In this document: piece after piece, positions 27,042 to 37,439 of the stretch
Position numbering within the stretch: position 1 is the stretch's first letter
Layout: each line of letters begins with the position of its first letter
Assembly (NCBI RefSeq): GCF_015207605.1
Contig: NZ_JADEWO010000002.1
Span: forward strand, 1-64,000
DNA length: 64,000 nucleotides
Direction of reading: 5' to 3'
Origin: Oculatella sp. LEGE 06141
GTDB lineage: Bacteria; Cyanobacteriota; Cyanobacteriia; Elainellales; Elainellaceae
The notes under the pieces: generated by a model
The model's database searches: none
The model's input: only the letters and a program-made list of their open reading frames with translations
What the model was told of the DNA's origin: nothing
Translations under genes and position numbers: made by a program

Positions 27042-28616
27042 ATGAAGGGTCACACCGTGTTTCCCAAAAAACTACAGCCACTCGATCGGGCGGCTTTACT
27101 GTTAATTGTTGTCCTGAGCCTTCTGATTGGGCTACTGTTGCTAGGCGGTAGCCGCACGGCTCCCCGTGTCCGCGACTTTACCTGGCAAAATAAGCAAGTT
27201 GGAGCAGAAGATACGGCGTTTATTCTCACGTTTAGCCGTCCGATGGATCAGGCGAGCGTTGAGCAGAACTTGCGAATTGTACCGCCCCTGCCGGGCAAAT
27301 TTAGTTGGGCAGGTCGGCGGATGGCCTACACGTTAGAGTCTCCTGCTCCGTATGGTGAAACGTTTCGCTTGGAAATGCGAGGCGCACGCGATCGCTTCAC
27401 CTCGGCAGAAAATGAGCAAAACCGAATGCCGCTTTATGTGGGAGAGTTTCGTACCCGCGATCGCGCTTTTGTTTACCTGGGGGTGAAGGGTGAACAAGAA
27501 GGACGACTGGTTTTGCAAAACCTGACGACCCAGGCCGAAGAAATTTTGACGCCACCCGAACTGGTGGTGATGGATTTTGAACCCTATCCAGATGGCGATC
27601 GCGTTTTGTTTTCAGCCAGCGATCGCGCCGACCAGGCACAGGGCTTTCTGAATCAGCGGCTGTATACCGTAACCACAGGAATTCAGATTCAGGCTCCGGC
27701 TAGCGCTCCTGGTCAGCGCAGCAGCAACAGCCTCTGGCCGGAGCGAGCGGCAGACATGCAGCCGCCAGGGCAAATGACCCAACTGTTAGACAGTGACGCG
27801 TATCAGAATCTGAAGTTTGACCTGGCACCCGATGGAGAAACGGTGATTGTGCAGCGGGTCAACCGTCAAGATCCGGGTGACTTTGGCCTGTGGATGGTGA
27901 AACCTGATGTCCCCCCCCAGCCGATTGAAACAGAACCTGGCGGTGATTTCTTAATTACGCCAGACAGCAGCTCCATTGCTATGACTCAGGGGCAGGGGTT
28001 AGCCATTTTGCCGCTCGAATCCAATGCTGATTCGTTAGATTTTTTGCCTAAATACGGTCAAATTCTCAGCTTTGCCAACGATGGTTCGGCGGCGGCGATG
28101 GTGCAATTTAATGTCGATGATCCAACCAATCCAACGCGATCGCTCTTTCTTGTAACCAACCAAAGTACAGAAACAGAGCTGTTTAGAACAAACGGCAACA
28201 TTCTCTCGGCTCAGTTTGACCCAACCAATCGGATGCTATATAGCCTGTACACCAAACGGCTTCCTGGCGATGTTTACGTTGAAGAACCTTACCTGGCAGC
28301 AATGCCGTTACCAACGGCTGCAACCAGCAGCGAAACCGCCGAGCCAGCCGCTCAGAAGGTTGATCTGCTGCAATTGCCTATTCAGCGCGATTTGCAAATG
28401 AGTTTGTCGCCAGATGGGTTGGGTATTTTGTTCGATCAGGTGACTTCAACGACCGATGAAGCGGATACGGGTGTGGTTCGCAGCAACGAGGGACGGACGA
28501 TCGCCGATAGCCGACTTTGGTTTTTGCCACTGGAAATCAATGAAAACGGTCGGCCTATTCCAGCCCAACCCCAACCGCTACCGTTGGAAGGATTGCGCCC
28601 GCGCTGGTTGCCATAG
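27042..28616 (+). CDS. Membrane-anchored protein with Ig-like domain and propeller-like repeats
   Basis: A 524-residue protein with one N-terminal membrane anchor (LLLIVVLSLLIGLLLLGG, about residues 13-32). Behind it lies an Ig-like region of the bacterial type (ILTFSRPMDQASVEQNLRI, then FSWAGRRMAYTLESPAPYG) and then a long strand-rich part with WD/TolB-like repeats (YQNLKFDLAPDGETVIVQR, DFLITPDSSSIAMTQG, QMSLSPDGLGILFD). It should face the periplasm or lumen. I know of similar unnamed cyanobacterial proteins but no function. ATG 27042 is preferred to TTG 27033. Divergent neighbour is the 2OG oxygenase. Confidence 0.82.
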   Translation: MKGHTVFPKKLQPLDRAALLLIVVLSLLIGLLLLGGSRTAPRVRDFTWQNKQVGAEDTAFILTFSRPMDQASVEQNLRIVPPLPGKFSWAGRRMAYTLESPAPYGETFRLEMRGARDRFTSAENEQNRMPLYVGEFRTRDRAFVYLGVKGEQEGRLVLQNLTTQAEEILTPPELVVMDFEPYPDGDRVLFSASDRADQAQGFLNQRLYTVTTGIQIQAPASAPGQRSSNSLWPERAADMQPPGQMTQLLDSDAYQNLKFDLAPDGETVIVQRVNRQDPGDFGLWMVKPDVPPQPIETEPGGDFLITPDSSSIAMTQGQGLAILPLESNADSLDFLPKYGQILSFANDGSAAAMVQFNVDDPTNPTRSLFLVTNQSTETELFRTNGNILSAQFDPTNRMLYSLYTKRLPGDVYVEEPYLAAMPLPTAATSSETAEPAAQKVDLLQLPIQRDLQMSLSPDGLGILFDQVTSTTDEADTGVVRSNEGRTIADSRLWFLPLEINENGRPIPAQPQPLPLEGLRPRWLP

Positions 28617-28660
28617 TTCCTGGTGAGCTTGCCTGCCAACTATTTTTGTGGTAGCCCAAC

Positions 28661-28690
28661 AAAAAAACCTCCCATCCAGAATGGGAGGTT
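28661..28690 (-). terminator. Terminator of chlP
   Basis: AACCTCCCAT (28666-28675) pairs with ATGGGAGGTT (28681-28690) around a five-base loop. On the minus strand the stem is followed by a run of T (the A-run 28661-28667 here), so it ends chlP transcription. Confidence 0.9.
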
Positions 28691-28724
28691 AAGGATCGAA
28701 GCAAGACTGTTGCCTGGGGTTAAC

Positions 28725-29948
28725 CTAAGGCACCAATGCACTGCCCCGCAGCAGACTACCAATGGTTTTGGCGGTAATCTTTAACTGCGTCAACGGATTG
28801 GCCGGAACCACCGTTTTGTAAAGGTAGCTGTCGAACGTTAGCCGCTGCACGTCAATGTCAGCACACATTTCGACAAACGCTTCCCGCGTCGCATCTGAGC
28901 GGTAGAATACGGTTTGCAAGATGTCTAGCACCTTGTAGGTCATGCCGTATTTCTTGTCCCAACGCTGTAAGTAGACCTTGAGATCGGCTTCGCTGGGAAT
29001 CCGCTGCCCCTGGTTGGAAAATTCGACGATTGCTTCAGCACACATCCGTGCCGATTTTGCTGCAAAGTAAATCCCTTCACCCGATGACTTGGTGACGGTT
29101 CCTGCCGCATCGCCCACCAACGCTACCCGTCCCACCACCCGACGGGGTCTGGGATGTTCGGGAATGGGATGCGCTTCTACTTTGATGATTTTGCCGCCCT
29201 CTAGCCGCTTGGCCGCACGGGCGCGGATGCCAGCCTGGAGCTTTTTGATGTCGGCTTTGTTCACCTTCATCGTGCCGGTTCCAACCGCCACGTGGTCGTA
29301 TTTTGGGAAAACCCAGGCGTAGAAATCGGGGGAAACATCGTTGCCCACATACATTTCAGCCAGGTCTTCGTAATACGCCATCTTGTCGTCGGGCAGACGA
29401 ATCCGCTCCTGGAAGGCGATCGCGTAGTTGTAATCTCCCGCATCAATTGCTTTGGCAATTCGAGAGTTGGCTCCGTCTGCGCCAATCACCAGATCCACTT
29501 GCAGCGTTTTGGCAATGCCTTCGGCGCTACCGTTGGAATGATCGGCGTAGTGAAGCGTGTAAGGGTCGGTGTTGTTTGACGGAATGTCCAGTTTGTGAAC
29601 CGTTCCGTTGATCAGCTTCGCACCGAGTTTTTCGGCGCGATCGCGCATGAACCCGTCTAGCACTTCCCGACGGCACATGCCAATGTACTCATCTGCCCCA
29701 AGGGTGCCGCCGATGTTGACCTCAATATTTGAGGGTGAGATCATCTTCATCTTGCGGACTTGGCGATCGATGATATGAGAGGGCAGATCAAATTCGCTCA
29801 CCATGCACAGAGGAATTGCTCCTCCACAGGGTTTCGCATTATCTAATTTGCGTTCAAATAAATAGGTTTCGATACCTGCTTTTGCTAACGTTTCGGCAGC
29901 GGAAGAACCTGCCGGACCTGAGCCAACAACAGCAACCCGTAGTGTCAA
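28725..29948 (-). CDS. chlP: Geranylgeranyl diphosphate reductase ChlP
   Basis: A 407-residue FAD enzyme that reduces the geranylgeranyl chain to phytyl for chlorophyll, tocopherol and phylloquinone, acting at the thylakoid membrane. The N-terminal dinucleotide motif VVGSGPAGSSAAETLAKAG, the FERKLDNAKPCGGAIP segment and GRVALVGDAAGTVTKSSGEGI are characteristic of ChlP. Length is normal. The frame opens with TTG at 29948; GGGAG lies seven bases before it and ChlP proteins normally start exactly here (M-x-LRVAVVG), so I accept TTG as the true start. Followed by its own terminator. Confidence 0.96.
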   Translation of the reverse strand: MTLRVAVVGSGPAGSSAAETLAKAGIETYLFERKLDNAKPCGGAIPLCMVSEFDLPSHIIDRQVRKMKMISPSNIEVNIGGTLGADEYIGMCRREVLDGFMRDRAEKLGAKLINGTVHKLDIPSNNTDPYTLHYADHSNGSAEGIAKTLQVDLVIGADGANSRIAKAIDAGDYNYAIAFQERIRLPDDKMAYYEDLAEMYVGNDVSPDFYAWVFPKYDHVAVGTGTMKVNKADIKKLQAGIRARAAKRLEGGKIIKVEAHPIPEHPRPRRVVGRVALVGDAAGTVTKSSGEGIYFAAKSARMCAEAIVEFSNQGQRIPSEADLKVYLQRWDKKYGMTYKVLDILQTVFYRSDATREAFVEMCADIDVQRLTFDSYLYKTVVPANPLTQLKITAKTIGSLLRGSALVP

Positions 29949-30205
29949 AGGTTTTCTCCCAATTACTCCAAGGCTACGGAAAGCATAGTATCACGGAGTT
30001 TTAGCCTGGTTTCGCCAGGGTTCAAGGATATGACTGAATTGAAATACACCTTAATATATCGATACGCGAGATCTGCTGATTTTGGGTGGTTTCTGAGTGC
30101 AACCGTGAACGTTGATGCCTAAAAAAACTACCTTAAATACAAGGACGATCGCGCCGCAAGGAACACGCTACTTTTTAGTCTTAGCCCCCTCACCTTAATT
30201 TGTGT

Positions 30206-31375
30206 ATGCCGCTGAAGCCTTCCCAAATCCGTGACATTCTCAATGCTAAACGCGAAGACTTTACTGCCTTTAACCGCGATGTCTTGCGAGACTTGCAGGC
30301 GTATCGAGAGGCGTTGCTCAAGGCAATGGGGTTGCCCGATGCCACCCTGACGGAGCTATTAACCAAGCGCCTGGATGATCTGGGTGCAAGACCCATTGAA
30401 CCGCTGAGCAAGGCGGTGAATGGCGTGATGCCGTTTAAACAAACCTGGCAAAGCCGAGAGCAGAGTTTGGCCTGGGTACGCGATCGCCTCACTGGCATTA
30501 CCACCTTTGCGGTAGACGGATCGCAGGTGTATCCCGGTAAAGATTTGTCGATTCCGATCGCGCTGGTGCAAATTGGCTGGTTCGAGAACCTGCACCTGCC
30601 CACCGGAGATTACGAAAAAGATATTGCTCTGGATGTGATGACTCCAGCGGATTTGAAGTCGGGTCACAGCGGTGAACCGGTCGATCGGCGGGTTAACATG
30701 CGCCGCTTTGAAATGGAGACGCAGCGGCTGGTGCAGTACATGAAAGCGCACCCCAACGTTGAGGACTGTTTGCTGTTTTTGGATGGCTCTCTGGTGGCAA
30801 CGTTTGCAGAAGCGTTTGATGCCGAAAGCCGCCAGTTCTATGTTGAGTGTTTGCTGAACTTACTTCGCGCCAGCGAAGAATATCGGGTGCCGCTGGTGGC
30901 GTACATTGACACCACCTATGCTCAGGATGTCAGTGTCATGCTGCGATCGCTGTTCAATCTTCCTGCTTCCCCGTCGATTCACGATGCCCAACTGTGGAAC
31001 CGCTTGATGGAGTGGGGCGATCGCACGCCATTGTTTCTTTGCCAGCGATCGGGCATTTTGTCGCAGTATCAAGACCATCGCGAGGCGATCGCGTTTACCT
31101 ACCTCAAAACCACCAGCGAAGGCTATCCGGCTCGGCTAGAGATGCCCATGTGGATGTACGAAGCGGGATTGGTAGAGCGGGTAATTGACTGGGTACGGGG
31201 GGAAGTGATTGTGGGTAATGGCTATCCGTATGTGATTGAAACGGCGGATCAAACAGCCGTATTGCAGGCCGATGACCGCCAAGCCTTTTACAGAATTTTG
31301 CAGGAATGGGCTGAAACAGAAGAATTGAATCTGCGGTTTTCTCGCAAGATGGTGAGTAAGGTTCGTCGCCGTTAA
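30206..31375 (+). CDS. NurA-domain nuclease
   Basis: A 389-residue NurA-like protein. NurA is a 5'-3' nuclease that works with the HerA translocase in archaeal end resection; cyanobacteria carry a related protein. Motifs of the RNase-H-like core are visible: FAVDGSQVYPG near residue 102 and LLFLDGSLVAT near 189, with further Asp in YIDTTYAQDVS and a C-terminal VIETADQTAVL. The N-terminal 90 residues are helical. ATG 30206 is preferred to TTG 30200. No HerA gene is adjacent. Biochemical activity in cyanobacteria is not known to me. Confidence 0.85.
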   Translation: MPLKPSQIRDILNAKREDFTAFNRDVLRDLQAYREALLKAMGLPDATLTELLTKRLDDLGARPIEPLSKAVNGVMPFKQTWQSREQSLAWVRDRLTGITTFAVDGSQVYPGKDLSIPIALVQIGWFENLHLPTGDYEKDIALDVMTPADLKSGHSGEPVDRRVNMRRFEMETQRLVQYMKAHPNVEDCLLFLDGSLVATFAEAFDAESRQFYVECLLNLLRASEEYRVPLVAYIDTTYAQDVSVMLRSLFNLPASPSIHDAQLWNRLMEWGDRTPLFLCQRSGILSQYQDHREAIAFTYLKTTSEGYPARLEMPMWMYEAGLVERVIDWVRGEVIVGNGYPYVIETADQTAVLQADDRQAFYRILQEWAETEELNLRFSRKMVSKVRRR

Positions 31376-31395
31376 GCCAGCCGAAGGTTGTGTAA

Positions 31396-31432
31396 CCCTG
31401 TAGAGACTGCTCCTCGAACAGTATCTACAGGG
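31396..31432. terminator. Hairpin between convergent nurA-like and valS genes
   Basis: CCCTGTAGAGACTG (31396-31409) pairs with CAGTATCTACAGGG (31419-31432) with one mismatch around a nine-base loop. Placed between two convergent stops; no long T-run. Confidence 0.65.
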
Positions 31433-31443
31433 CACGAACTTTA

Positions 31444-34400
31444 TTAAAGGAGGGAGAGGCGATCGCGCAGAAGTTCCGCCTGTTTTTGGGCTTCTGCTAG
31501 CGCGTCGCGTGTACCCTGAACCACTTCAGCAGGGGCATTGCTCACAAAACCAGTATTTCCCAACCGTGCCGATAGGGATTTGATTTCAGCATCAATTTTG
31601 CTTAAGTCTTTCTCTATCTTGGTTTTAAGCGCTACAACATCCACCACACCCGCTAGCGGCATCAGGACTTGAACCGTTCCAATCACGCCAGCAAACATCT
31701 GCTGCGGTTCTTGTTGCGGCGCTTGCTCCGGCGCTTGCTCCGGTTTTGCCTCTGGCAACAGGGGCTGATCGTCAGGTTCAGACCCCGATGCCGCCGTCAG
31801 TAGCGGTTGACCAGCCACCTCTGCCTTAAGCATGTTAATGGTGTTAGCAAGTTCCTGACGGCTGTCAGCCCACAGCAAATAGCGGTAGATAAACCAGACG
31901 CTGAAACCTATGCCAATCAGCTCTATCAGCGTGGAAATCAGCAGCAGGTGACTAATGACATCCACTAACGCCAGAACGATTCTGGCCGCCACCAGTGACC
32001 CTAATATCACCCCCAGCGTCACGGCTGGCTTCTTATAATCGCTCAGCCGCTTGGCGCGTAGCCTCACGGTTGGAGTGAGTGGGGTTGGCTCTGCGATCGC
32101 CAGTTGTTGAACTTTGGCTAACTCTTGAATATAGGCTTGTCCAGCTATCAAAATAGTGCGTTCGCGATCGCTCTCCGTTTGCAAGATGGTCTCCACCTTT
32201 ACCCCCGGCTTCACCCCAGCTTCTTGCCGCAAATTGCGAATCGTGCGAATGGTGCCAATCAGCAACTCAAACTCTTGCTCCAGATCAGGATTGATCCAGT
32301 CTGCGGCTACCTCTGGGTAGGCTTGAAGCGCCAGGTAGCGATCGTCTGCGGATTGGGTAAGCGTATGCCACAATTCCTCGGTGATGTGGGGCATAAAGGG
32401 ATGCAGCAATCTGAGAATGCCTTCCAGGACATAGGCCAGCGTTTGCTGCGCCACCTGCTTAGACGACGTGGCAGCCTCGCTTTGCAGCCGCGACTTAATC
32501 AGTTCAATGTACCAATCGCAGAAATCGCCCCAGATGAACTCGTATAGCCCTTTAGCGGCCTCGCCCAGTCCATATTGGCTGACCTGATCGCGGGTTTGCT
32601 GCACCACCTGGTGATAGCGCGAGAGAATCCAGCGATCGCTCAGTTCCAGCAGCGTTGGATCAACCGACAGCGGCGACCCTAGCTGCTCTGGCGTCTGCCC
32701 CTCCAGATTCATTAAGGCAAAACGAGAGGCGTTCCACAACTTGTTGGTAAAGTTGCGCGAGGCTTCCACCGAAACCGATTCATCGGTCTTGCGGTTATAC
32801 TCCAGCCGAATGTCTTGTCCGGCTCCGGCAACCTCTTTCACCAGCGTGTAGCGCAGGGCATCGGTGCCGTATTTGCCGATCAAAATCAGTGGATCGATGC
32901 CGTTGTTCGCCGACTTCGACATCTTCTTGTTATTCTCATCCCGCACCAGCCCATGAATGTAAACGGTTTGAAACGGCATCTGCCCGGTGAAGTGTCCGGC
33001 CATCATCGTCATCCGCGCCACCCAGAAGAAAATGATGTCGAACCCGGTCACCAGGGTGGTGGTGGGATAGTATCGCGCCAGATCGGGCGTTTCCTGGGGC
33101 CAACCCATTGTGGAAAACGGCCACAGCCCGGATGAAAACCAGGTGTCTAGTACGTCTGGGTCTTGCTGAAGCTGCACCTCTTCACCATATTGGGCGATCG
33201 CCTTGGTGCGCGCCTCCTCATCGCTGTGCGCTACCACAAAGGGTGTTTCGTCTGTAATCTCGCCGTTGGTAAGGTTCACCACATACCACGCCGGAATTTG
33301 ATGCCCCCACCAGAGTTGGCGCGAAATGCACCAGTCTTTCAGGCTCACCAGCCAGTCTCGGTACACCTTTGTCCAGCGTTCGGGGACAAACACAGGCTCA
33401 TCTTGATTGTCTAGAAAATCGAGGGCACGCTCGGCCATTGGCCGAATTTTGACAAACCATTGGGTTGACAGCAGTGGCTCAACCGGGACTTTGCCGCGAT
33501 CGCTGTAGGGTACGGTGTGGCGATAGTCTTCTACCTTAACCAGCACACCGTCCTCTTCCAGGCGCTTCACCACGTTTTTGCGCGCATCAAACCGATCCTG
33601 TCCTTTGAAGGAACCAGCGTTTTCGTTGAGCGTGCCGTCCTTGTTCATGATGTTGATGAACGGCAAATGATGACGTTGCCCCATCTCAAAGTCGTTGGGG
33701 TCGTGGGCTGGAGTGACCTTAACGCAGCCCGTGCCAAAGGCCGGATCGACCAGGCTGTCTGCAATTATCGGAATCTCTCGCTGCACAATAGGCAGCATCA
33801 ACGTTTTGCCAATCAAATGTTGATAGCGTTCATCCTCTGGATTGACGGCCACAGCGGTATCGCCCAACATGGTTTCTGGTCGGGTGGTTGCCACTTCCAC
33901 ATAGCCCGATCCATCCGTTAGAGGATAGCGGAAATGCCACAGATGCCCGTTGACTTCTTGGCTCTCCACCTCCAGGTCAGATACAGCAGACTGGGTCGCA
34001 GGGCACCAGTTCACCAAATAGTTGCCCCGGTAAATTAGTCCTTCTTCATAAAGCTGGACAAAGGCCGTCAATACGGCTTCAGACAGTCCTTCATCCATCG
34101 TGAAGCGCTCGCGCGTCCAGTCTACTGAAACGCCCAACCGCCGAAGCTGCCCGACAATGGTATCACCGGATTCTTCCTTCCACTGCCATGCCCGCTCCAG
34201 AAAAGCTTCACGACCAATCTCATAGCGGGTTTTGCCTTGCGATCGCAGTTCTTTTTCCAGGATGGCCTGTACGGCAATGCTGGCGTGGTCTGTCCCTGGC
34301 AACCACAGCGTGTTGCGCCCGATCATACGGTGGTAGCGAACCAGCGTGTCGATCAACGCGCTTTCGAAGGCATGACCCATGTGCAGGCTTCCTGTGACGT

Positions 34401-34539
34401 TGGGAGGAGGAATCACCACACAGTACGGTTCACCGCCTTGCTGGGGATCAGCCTTGAAGACTTGATTCTGTTCCCAGGCGTGTTGCCACTTTGCTTCGAC
34501 TTCGACGGGGTTGTATTGACTGGGCAGAGTTGCAGACAT
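31444..34539 (-). CDS. valS: Valyl-tRNA synthetase with inserted CAAD membrane domain
   Basis: A 1031-residue ValRS. Class I signatures are at residues 53-56 (HMGH) and about 540 (KKMSKSANN); the editing domain has [19 protein letters not shown], and the core has WWGHQIPAW. The usual C-terminal coiled coil ([20 protein letters not shown]) is the last 90 residues. Between it and the anticodon-binding domain, about residues 832-915, sits the CAAD domain, with two membrane helices ([20 protein letters not shown] and [19 protein letters not shown]) and then a Pro/Gln/Glu linker that contains a repeated EQAP. CAAD is known to tether some cyanobacterial aminoacyl-tRNA synthetases to thylakoid membranes. 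ATG 34539. Alone on its strand. Confidence 0.97.
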   Translation of the reverse strand: MSATLPSQYNPVEVEAKWQHAWEQNQVFKADPQQGGEPYCVVIPPPNVTGSLHMGHAFESALIDTLVRYHRMIGRNTLWLPGTDHASIAVQAILEKELRSQGKTRYEIGREAFLERAWQWKEESGDTIVGQLRRLGVSVDWTRERFTMDEGLSEAVLTAFVQLYEEGLIYRGNYLVNWCPATQSAVSDLEVESQEVNGHLWHFRYPLTDGSGYVEVATTRPETMLGDTAVAVNPEDERYQHLIGKTLMLPIVQREIPIIADSLVDPAFGTGCVKVTPAHDPNDFEMGQRHHLPFINIMNKDGTLNENAGSFKGQDRFDARKNVVKRLEEDGVLVKVEDYRHTVPYSDRGKVPVEPLLSTQWFVKIRPMAERALDFLDNQDEPVFVPERWTKVYRDWLVSLKDWCISRQLWWGHQIPAWYVVNLTNGEITDETPFVVAHSDEEARTKAIAQYGEEVQLQQDPDVLDTWFSSGLWPFSTMGWPQETPDLARYYPTTTLVTGFDIIFFWVARMTMMAGHFTGQMPFQTVYIHGLVRDENNKKMSKSANNGIDPLILIGKYGTDALRYTLVKEVAGAGQDIRLEYNRKTDESVSVEASRNFTNKLWNASRFALMNLEGQTPEQLGSPLSVDPTLLELSDRWILSRYHQVVQQTRDQVSQYGLGEAAKGLYEFIWGDFCDWYIELIKSRLQSEAATSSKQVAQQTLAYVLEGILRLLHPFMPHITEELWHTLTQSADDRYLALQAYPEVAADWINPDLEQEFELLIGTIRTIRNLRQEAGVKPGVKVETILQTESDRERTILIAGQAYIQELAKVQQLAIAEPTPLTPTVRLRAKRLSDYKKPAVTLGVILGSLVAARIVLALVDVISHLLLISTLIELIGIGFSVWFIYRYLLWADSRQELANTINMLKAEVAGQPLLTAASGSEPDDQPLLPEAKPEQAPEQAPQQEPQQMFAGVIGTVQVLMPLAGVVDVVALKTKIEKDLSKIDAEIKSLSARLGNTGFVSNAPAEVVQGTRDALAEAQKQAELLRDRLSLL

Positions 34540-34676
34540 GAATTACCAGGAAGAGTAACGCTCAAACTTACATTTTAAGTTACATTCTACGTTACTAAAA
34601 TCGGGTGCGTTCCTTGTCGCAAAGCAGCAGAGTTTGGCAATTCATATTGAACTATTGAGCAGCCCATGATCGGCAA

Positions 34677-34701
34677 AGCAGGAGCGCCAGACGCTCCTGC
34701 T
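34677..34701 (-). terminator. Terminator of ftsZ
   Basis: AGCAGGAGCG (34677-34686) and CGCTCCTGCT (34692-34701) form a perfect 10-bp stem with a five-base loop just beyond the ftsZ stop; on the minus strand a short TTT follows. Confidence 0.75.
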
Positions 34702-34725
34702 CAAAGTGAACCCATGCCCGTTTGG

Positions 34726-35916
34726 TTAACGCGGTGGTCGTCGCCGCTGCAAGAATTCTGGGATGTCTAATCCTGGTTTGCCGCGAGTATCCGCCGGAGT
34801 GCTGCTTGGGGTAGAACTCACCGGAGGCGCAGCCACCGTCCGCTTCAGGGGAGCAACTTTGGTCGCCGGGGGGGCTTGTGGATCGGCTGTGAAACCGGTT
34901 GCAATGACCGTGATTCGCACTTCGCCCTGAACGCGATCGTCGATGACAGCCCCAAAAATGATGTTGGCATTTGGATCAACGGCTTCGTAAATGATCTCAG
35001 CGGCGGCATTCACCTCGTGCAGGGTCAGATCATTCCCTCCCGTGATGTTAAAGACGACCCCTCTAGCACCATCGATCGAGGATTCTAGCAGCGGAGAGGA
35101 AATAGCGGCCATGGCGGCTTCTCTGGCTCTAGACTTCCCGGAACCCACGCCAATGCCCATCAGGGCTGAACCCGCATCGGCCATTACGGCTCTCACGTCA
35201 GCAAAGTCAACATTCACCAGTCCTGGAATGGTGATGATATCTGAAATGCCCTGAACCCCCTGCCGCAAGATATCATCTGCTACCTGAAACGCTTCCTGAA
35301 CAGGGGTCTGTTCCGAAATAACGGTGAGTAGCTTATCGTTTGGGATGATGATGAGCGTATCAACACGGGTTTGTAGGGCTGCAATACCTTCATCGGCCTG
35401 GTTGGTGCGCCGCCTGCCTTCAAACGTGAAGGGGCGAGTAACCACACCCACGGTAAGCGCCCCCACTTCCTTCGCCACCTCAGCCACGATCGGAGCTGCG
35501 CCCGTGCCCGTGCCGCCACCCATGCCAGCGGTAATAAAGACTAAGTCAGCATGTTCTAATGCCGCTGCTACTTCATCGCGTGATTCTTCGGCGGCTTTCT
35601 GCCCGATCGCTGGATTGCCTCCTGCGCCAAGACCTCGCGTCAGCTTCTGACCAATTTGCAAACAGTTGTGAGTTGAGGAGTTTGTTAGTGCCTGTGCGTC
35701 GGTATTAATAGTCCAAAATTCAATACCCGACACTTCGCTCGCAATCATGCGGTTGACCGCGTTGCATCCTCCACCGCCAACCCCGATCACCTTGATTCTG
35801 GCTACGCTACTCGGCACTATTTGCTCACTCCTGGGTTCTTCTCCCAATGCTCCGCGCGTGTCGCGAACTTGACCCAAGTGTAGCCCAGAGTTGGTAAAAG
35901 GATTTGCAGTATTCAT
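34726..35916 (-). CDS. ftsZ: Cell division protein FtsZ
   Basis: A 396-residue tubulin-like GTPase that forms the Z ring. The GTP-binding [14 protein letters not shown], the tubulin signature [13 protein letters not shown] near residue 130, NTDAQAL and the T7-loop region [12 protein letters not shown] are intact. A 35-residue N-terminal extension precedes the core, as is usual in cyanobacteria. The C-terminus has a Pro/Ser/Ala linker and the conserved partner-binding peptide [13 protein letters not shown] 35916. It follows ftsQ on the same strand after a 584-base gap that probably holds its own promoter. Confidence 0.98.
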   Translation of the reverse strand: MNTANPFTNSGLHLGQVRDTRGALGEEPRSEQIVPSSVARIKVIGVGGGGCNAVNRMIASEVSGIEFWTINTDAQALTNSSTHNCLQIGQKLTRGLGAGGNPAIGQKAAEESRDEVAAALEHADLVFITAGMGGGTGTGAAPIVAEVAKEVGALTVGVVTRPFTFEGRRRTNQADEGIAALQTRVDTLIIIPNDKLLTVISEQTPVQEAFQVADDILRQGVQGISDIITIPGLVNVDFADVRAVMADAGSALMGIGVGSGKSRAREAAMAAISSPLLESSIDGARGVVFNITGGNDLTLHEVNAAAEIIYEAVDPNANIIFGAVIDDRVQGEVRITVIATGFTADPQAPPATKVAPLKRTVAAPPVSSTPSSTPADTRGKPGLDIPEFLQRRRPPR

Positions 35917-36500
35917 TGATAGAAAAAAAGGATTTTCCTAGCGATGCGAACTTGTACAGAAACAGGTAACGATAACGAATAATCCAGTATCAGGCGTTAC
36001 AAGAATTTGAAAGCGGCTGATCTAACCATTCCTGGCAATTCCGTAGTAATTAAGCGTTCTGGTCGATCACTTACTAACTATAAAATTTCAGGCTACCTAG
36101 AAAACTAGAGGATGGAATTGGATTTGTAAAGATTTTATAGCTCAATCTTAAGCATATCAGGCTTGGCTTTTATAAAGATCATCGTTTCATACAAATCAAT
36201 CGGGATTTAGGTAGAAGAAATGTTGCTTGATTAAACGCCTCTCGTATGGTTTTTGCTGCAAACAGGTCGTTGAGGCAAGCAACGAATCCGTTGGCAGATG
36301 GCTTTAGCAAATCTAGCCGCGACTGAGCTGTGCATTTAGGCACAGTCCTTGAAATCCTTGACGCTTTGTGTAGGGGGGATATCTTCATCGTGTGATTTGA
36401 CGGTGTTAGCCCGAACTACGAAATAGATTGATTTGAGTATCAAATGAATTGAGTTTAAACTCGGTCTGGAATGGGGTTCGGTATCACCTGCCAGTGTAAG
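35917..36500. other. Long spacer between ftsQ and ftsZ
   Basis: No convincing gene; a 69-codon frame at 36179-36388 on the minus strand has an ATG but no ribosome site or recognisable sequence. AT-rich near the ftsZ start; probably contains ftsZ promoters. No ftsA is present, as is normal in cyanobacteria. Confidence 0.45.
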
Positions 36501-37358
36501 TCATGGTGAATTCAGGGAGTTAACTTCTCTTACTTCAACCATTTGAATCATGGGAGCCTCAGGGTTTGTTAAATCAATGTAAGCAATCTCGTTTGGGTCG
36601 ATATTTTGAGGGAGCTGACGCATTTGATCGAGGGCACGCAGTTGCTGACTAAATCGTGAGCCAAATGAGCCAAAATGGACGATTCCCAAATCGGTACTCA
36701 GAATCAAATTTGCTGGGTCATGCCAATCGATTTGAGTGACTTTAATGGGGCTGCGGCTGACTGCTTGATAGAGTTCTACCCACTGGGTTCGATATTGCTC
36801 AGGAGTCCCAATTACTTTTAAGGTAGGTAATTGAATGGATTGATTGAGGGCGGTGTAACTCTCTAGCGGCATCCAGTTGCCTTTTTCGTCTAGTAACCCA
36901 ATCCCTGCCGCCGCTGCATTTCGATCTGCAACGGGTGCGGCCTCCAGGCTGGCAGAGTGGGTGTAGGCGATCGCCACGGGTCGTCGTTCCTGAATGTGGA
37001 TGCTTAAACTGGGCGGAAACAGTTGACGGGTCACAATGGCCTGTGCAATTGGCCCCTGAGATTCCAGGTGTTGAGCGATCGCCTGAGGTTGAATCGACAA
37101 CAACGACTGGGGATAAGCAATGGGCAGCAAGGACTGGATTGCTTGAGGCGATAAAAGCTGGTTGCCTTCTATCTGAATCTGGTTGGGTTGACGAATAACC
37201 CAGGCGGGCAGGGTCGTAATCCAAACCAGCCCCACCGTGAAGCCGCTAACCGTGATCGCCCGCCAGCTTGACTGGAGCGATCGCCATCGTCGCTGACGAC
37301 GCAACCGCCGTCGCCGTTCTGCTAGCTCCATTCGAGAGACGGACGAAATATCGGGCAT
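36501..37358 (-). CDS. ftsQ: Cell division protein FtsQ (POTRA type)
   Basis: A 285-residue bitopic membrane protein. After a very basic N-terminus (RRRRLRRQRRWRS) one membrane helix spans about residues 33-53 (ITVSGFTVGLVWITTLPAWV), then the POTRA domain (IQIEGNQLLSPQAIQSLLPI; SLSIHIQERRPVAIAY) and the beta domain that contacts later division proteins. It links the Z ring to periplasmic septum synthesis. ATG 37358. Upstream, 81 bases away on the same strand, is a small membrane protein gene that likely belongs to the same transcript. Confidence 0.93.
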   Translation of the reverse strand: MPDISSVSRMELAERRRRLRRQRRWRSLQSSWRAITVSGFTVGLVWITTLPAWVIRQPNQIQIEGNQLLSPQAIQSLLPIAYPQSLLSIQPQAIAQHLESQGPIAQAIVTRQLFPPSLSIHIQERRPVAIAYTHSASLEAAPVADRNAAAAGIGLLDEKGNWMPLESYTALNQSIQLPTLKVIGTPEQYRTQWVELYQAVSRSPIKVTQIDWHDPANLILSTDLGIVHFGSFGSRFSQQLRALDQMRQLPQNIDPNEIAYIDLTNPEAPMIQMVEVREVNSLNSP

Positions 37359-37439
37359 TTTGCTCAGTTGGCTTCTGTCGCAAATCAGTAGGTTAGCACA
37401 GGTAATCGACGCACCCAGATCAAGTTGGATGGCTTGACG

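Noticed and set aside
36179-36388. 69-codon frame between ftsQ and ftsZ
   Set aside because: No ribosome site and no recognisable sequence; lies in a likely promoter region.
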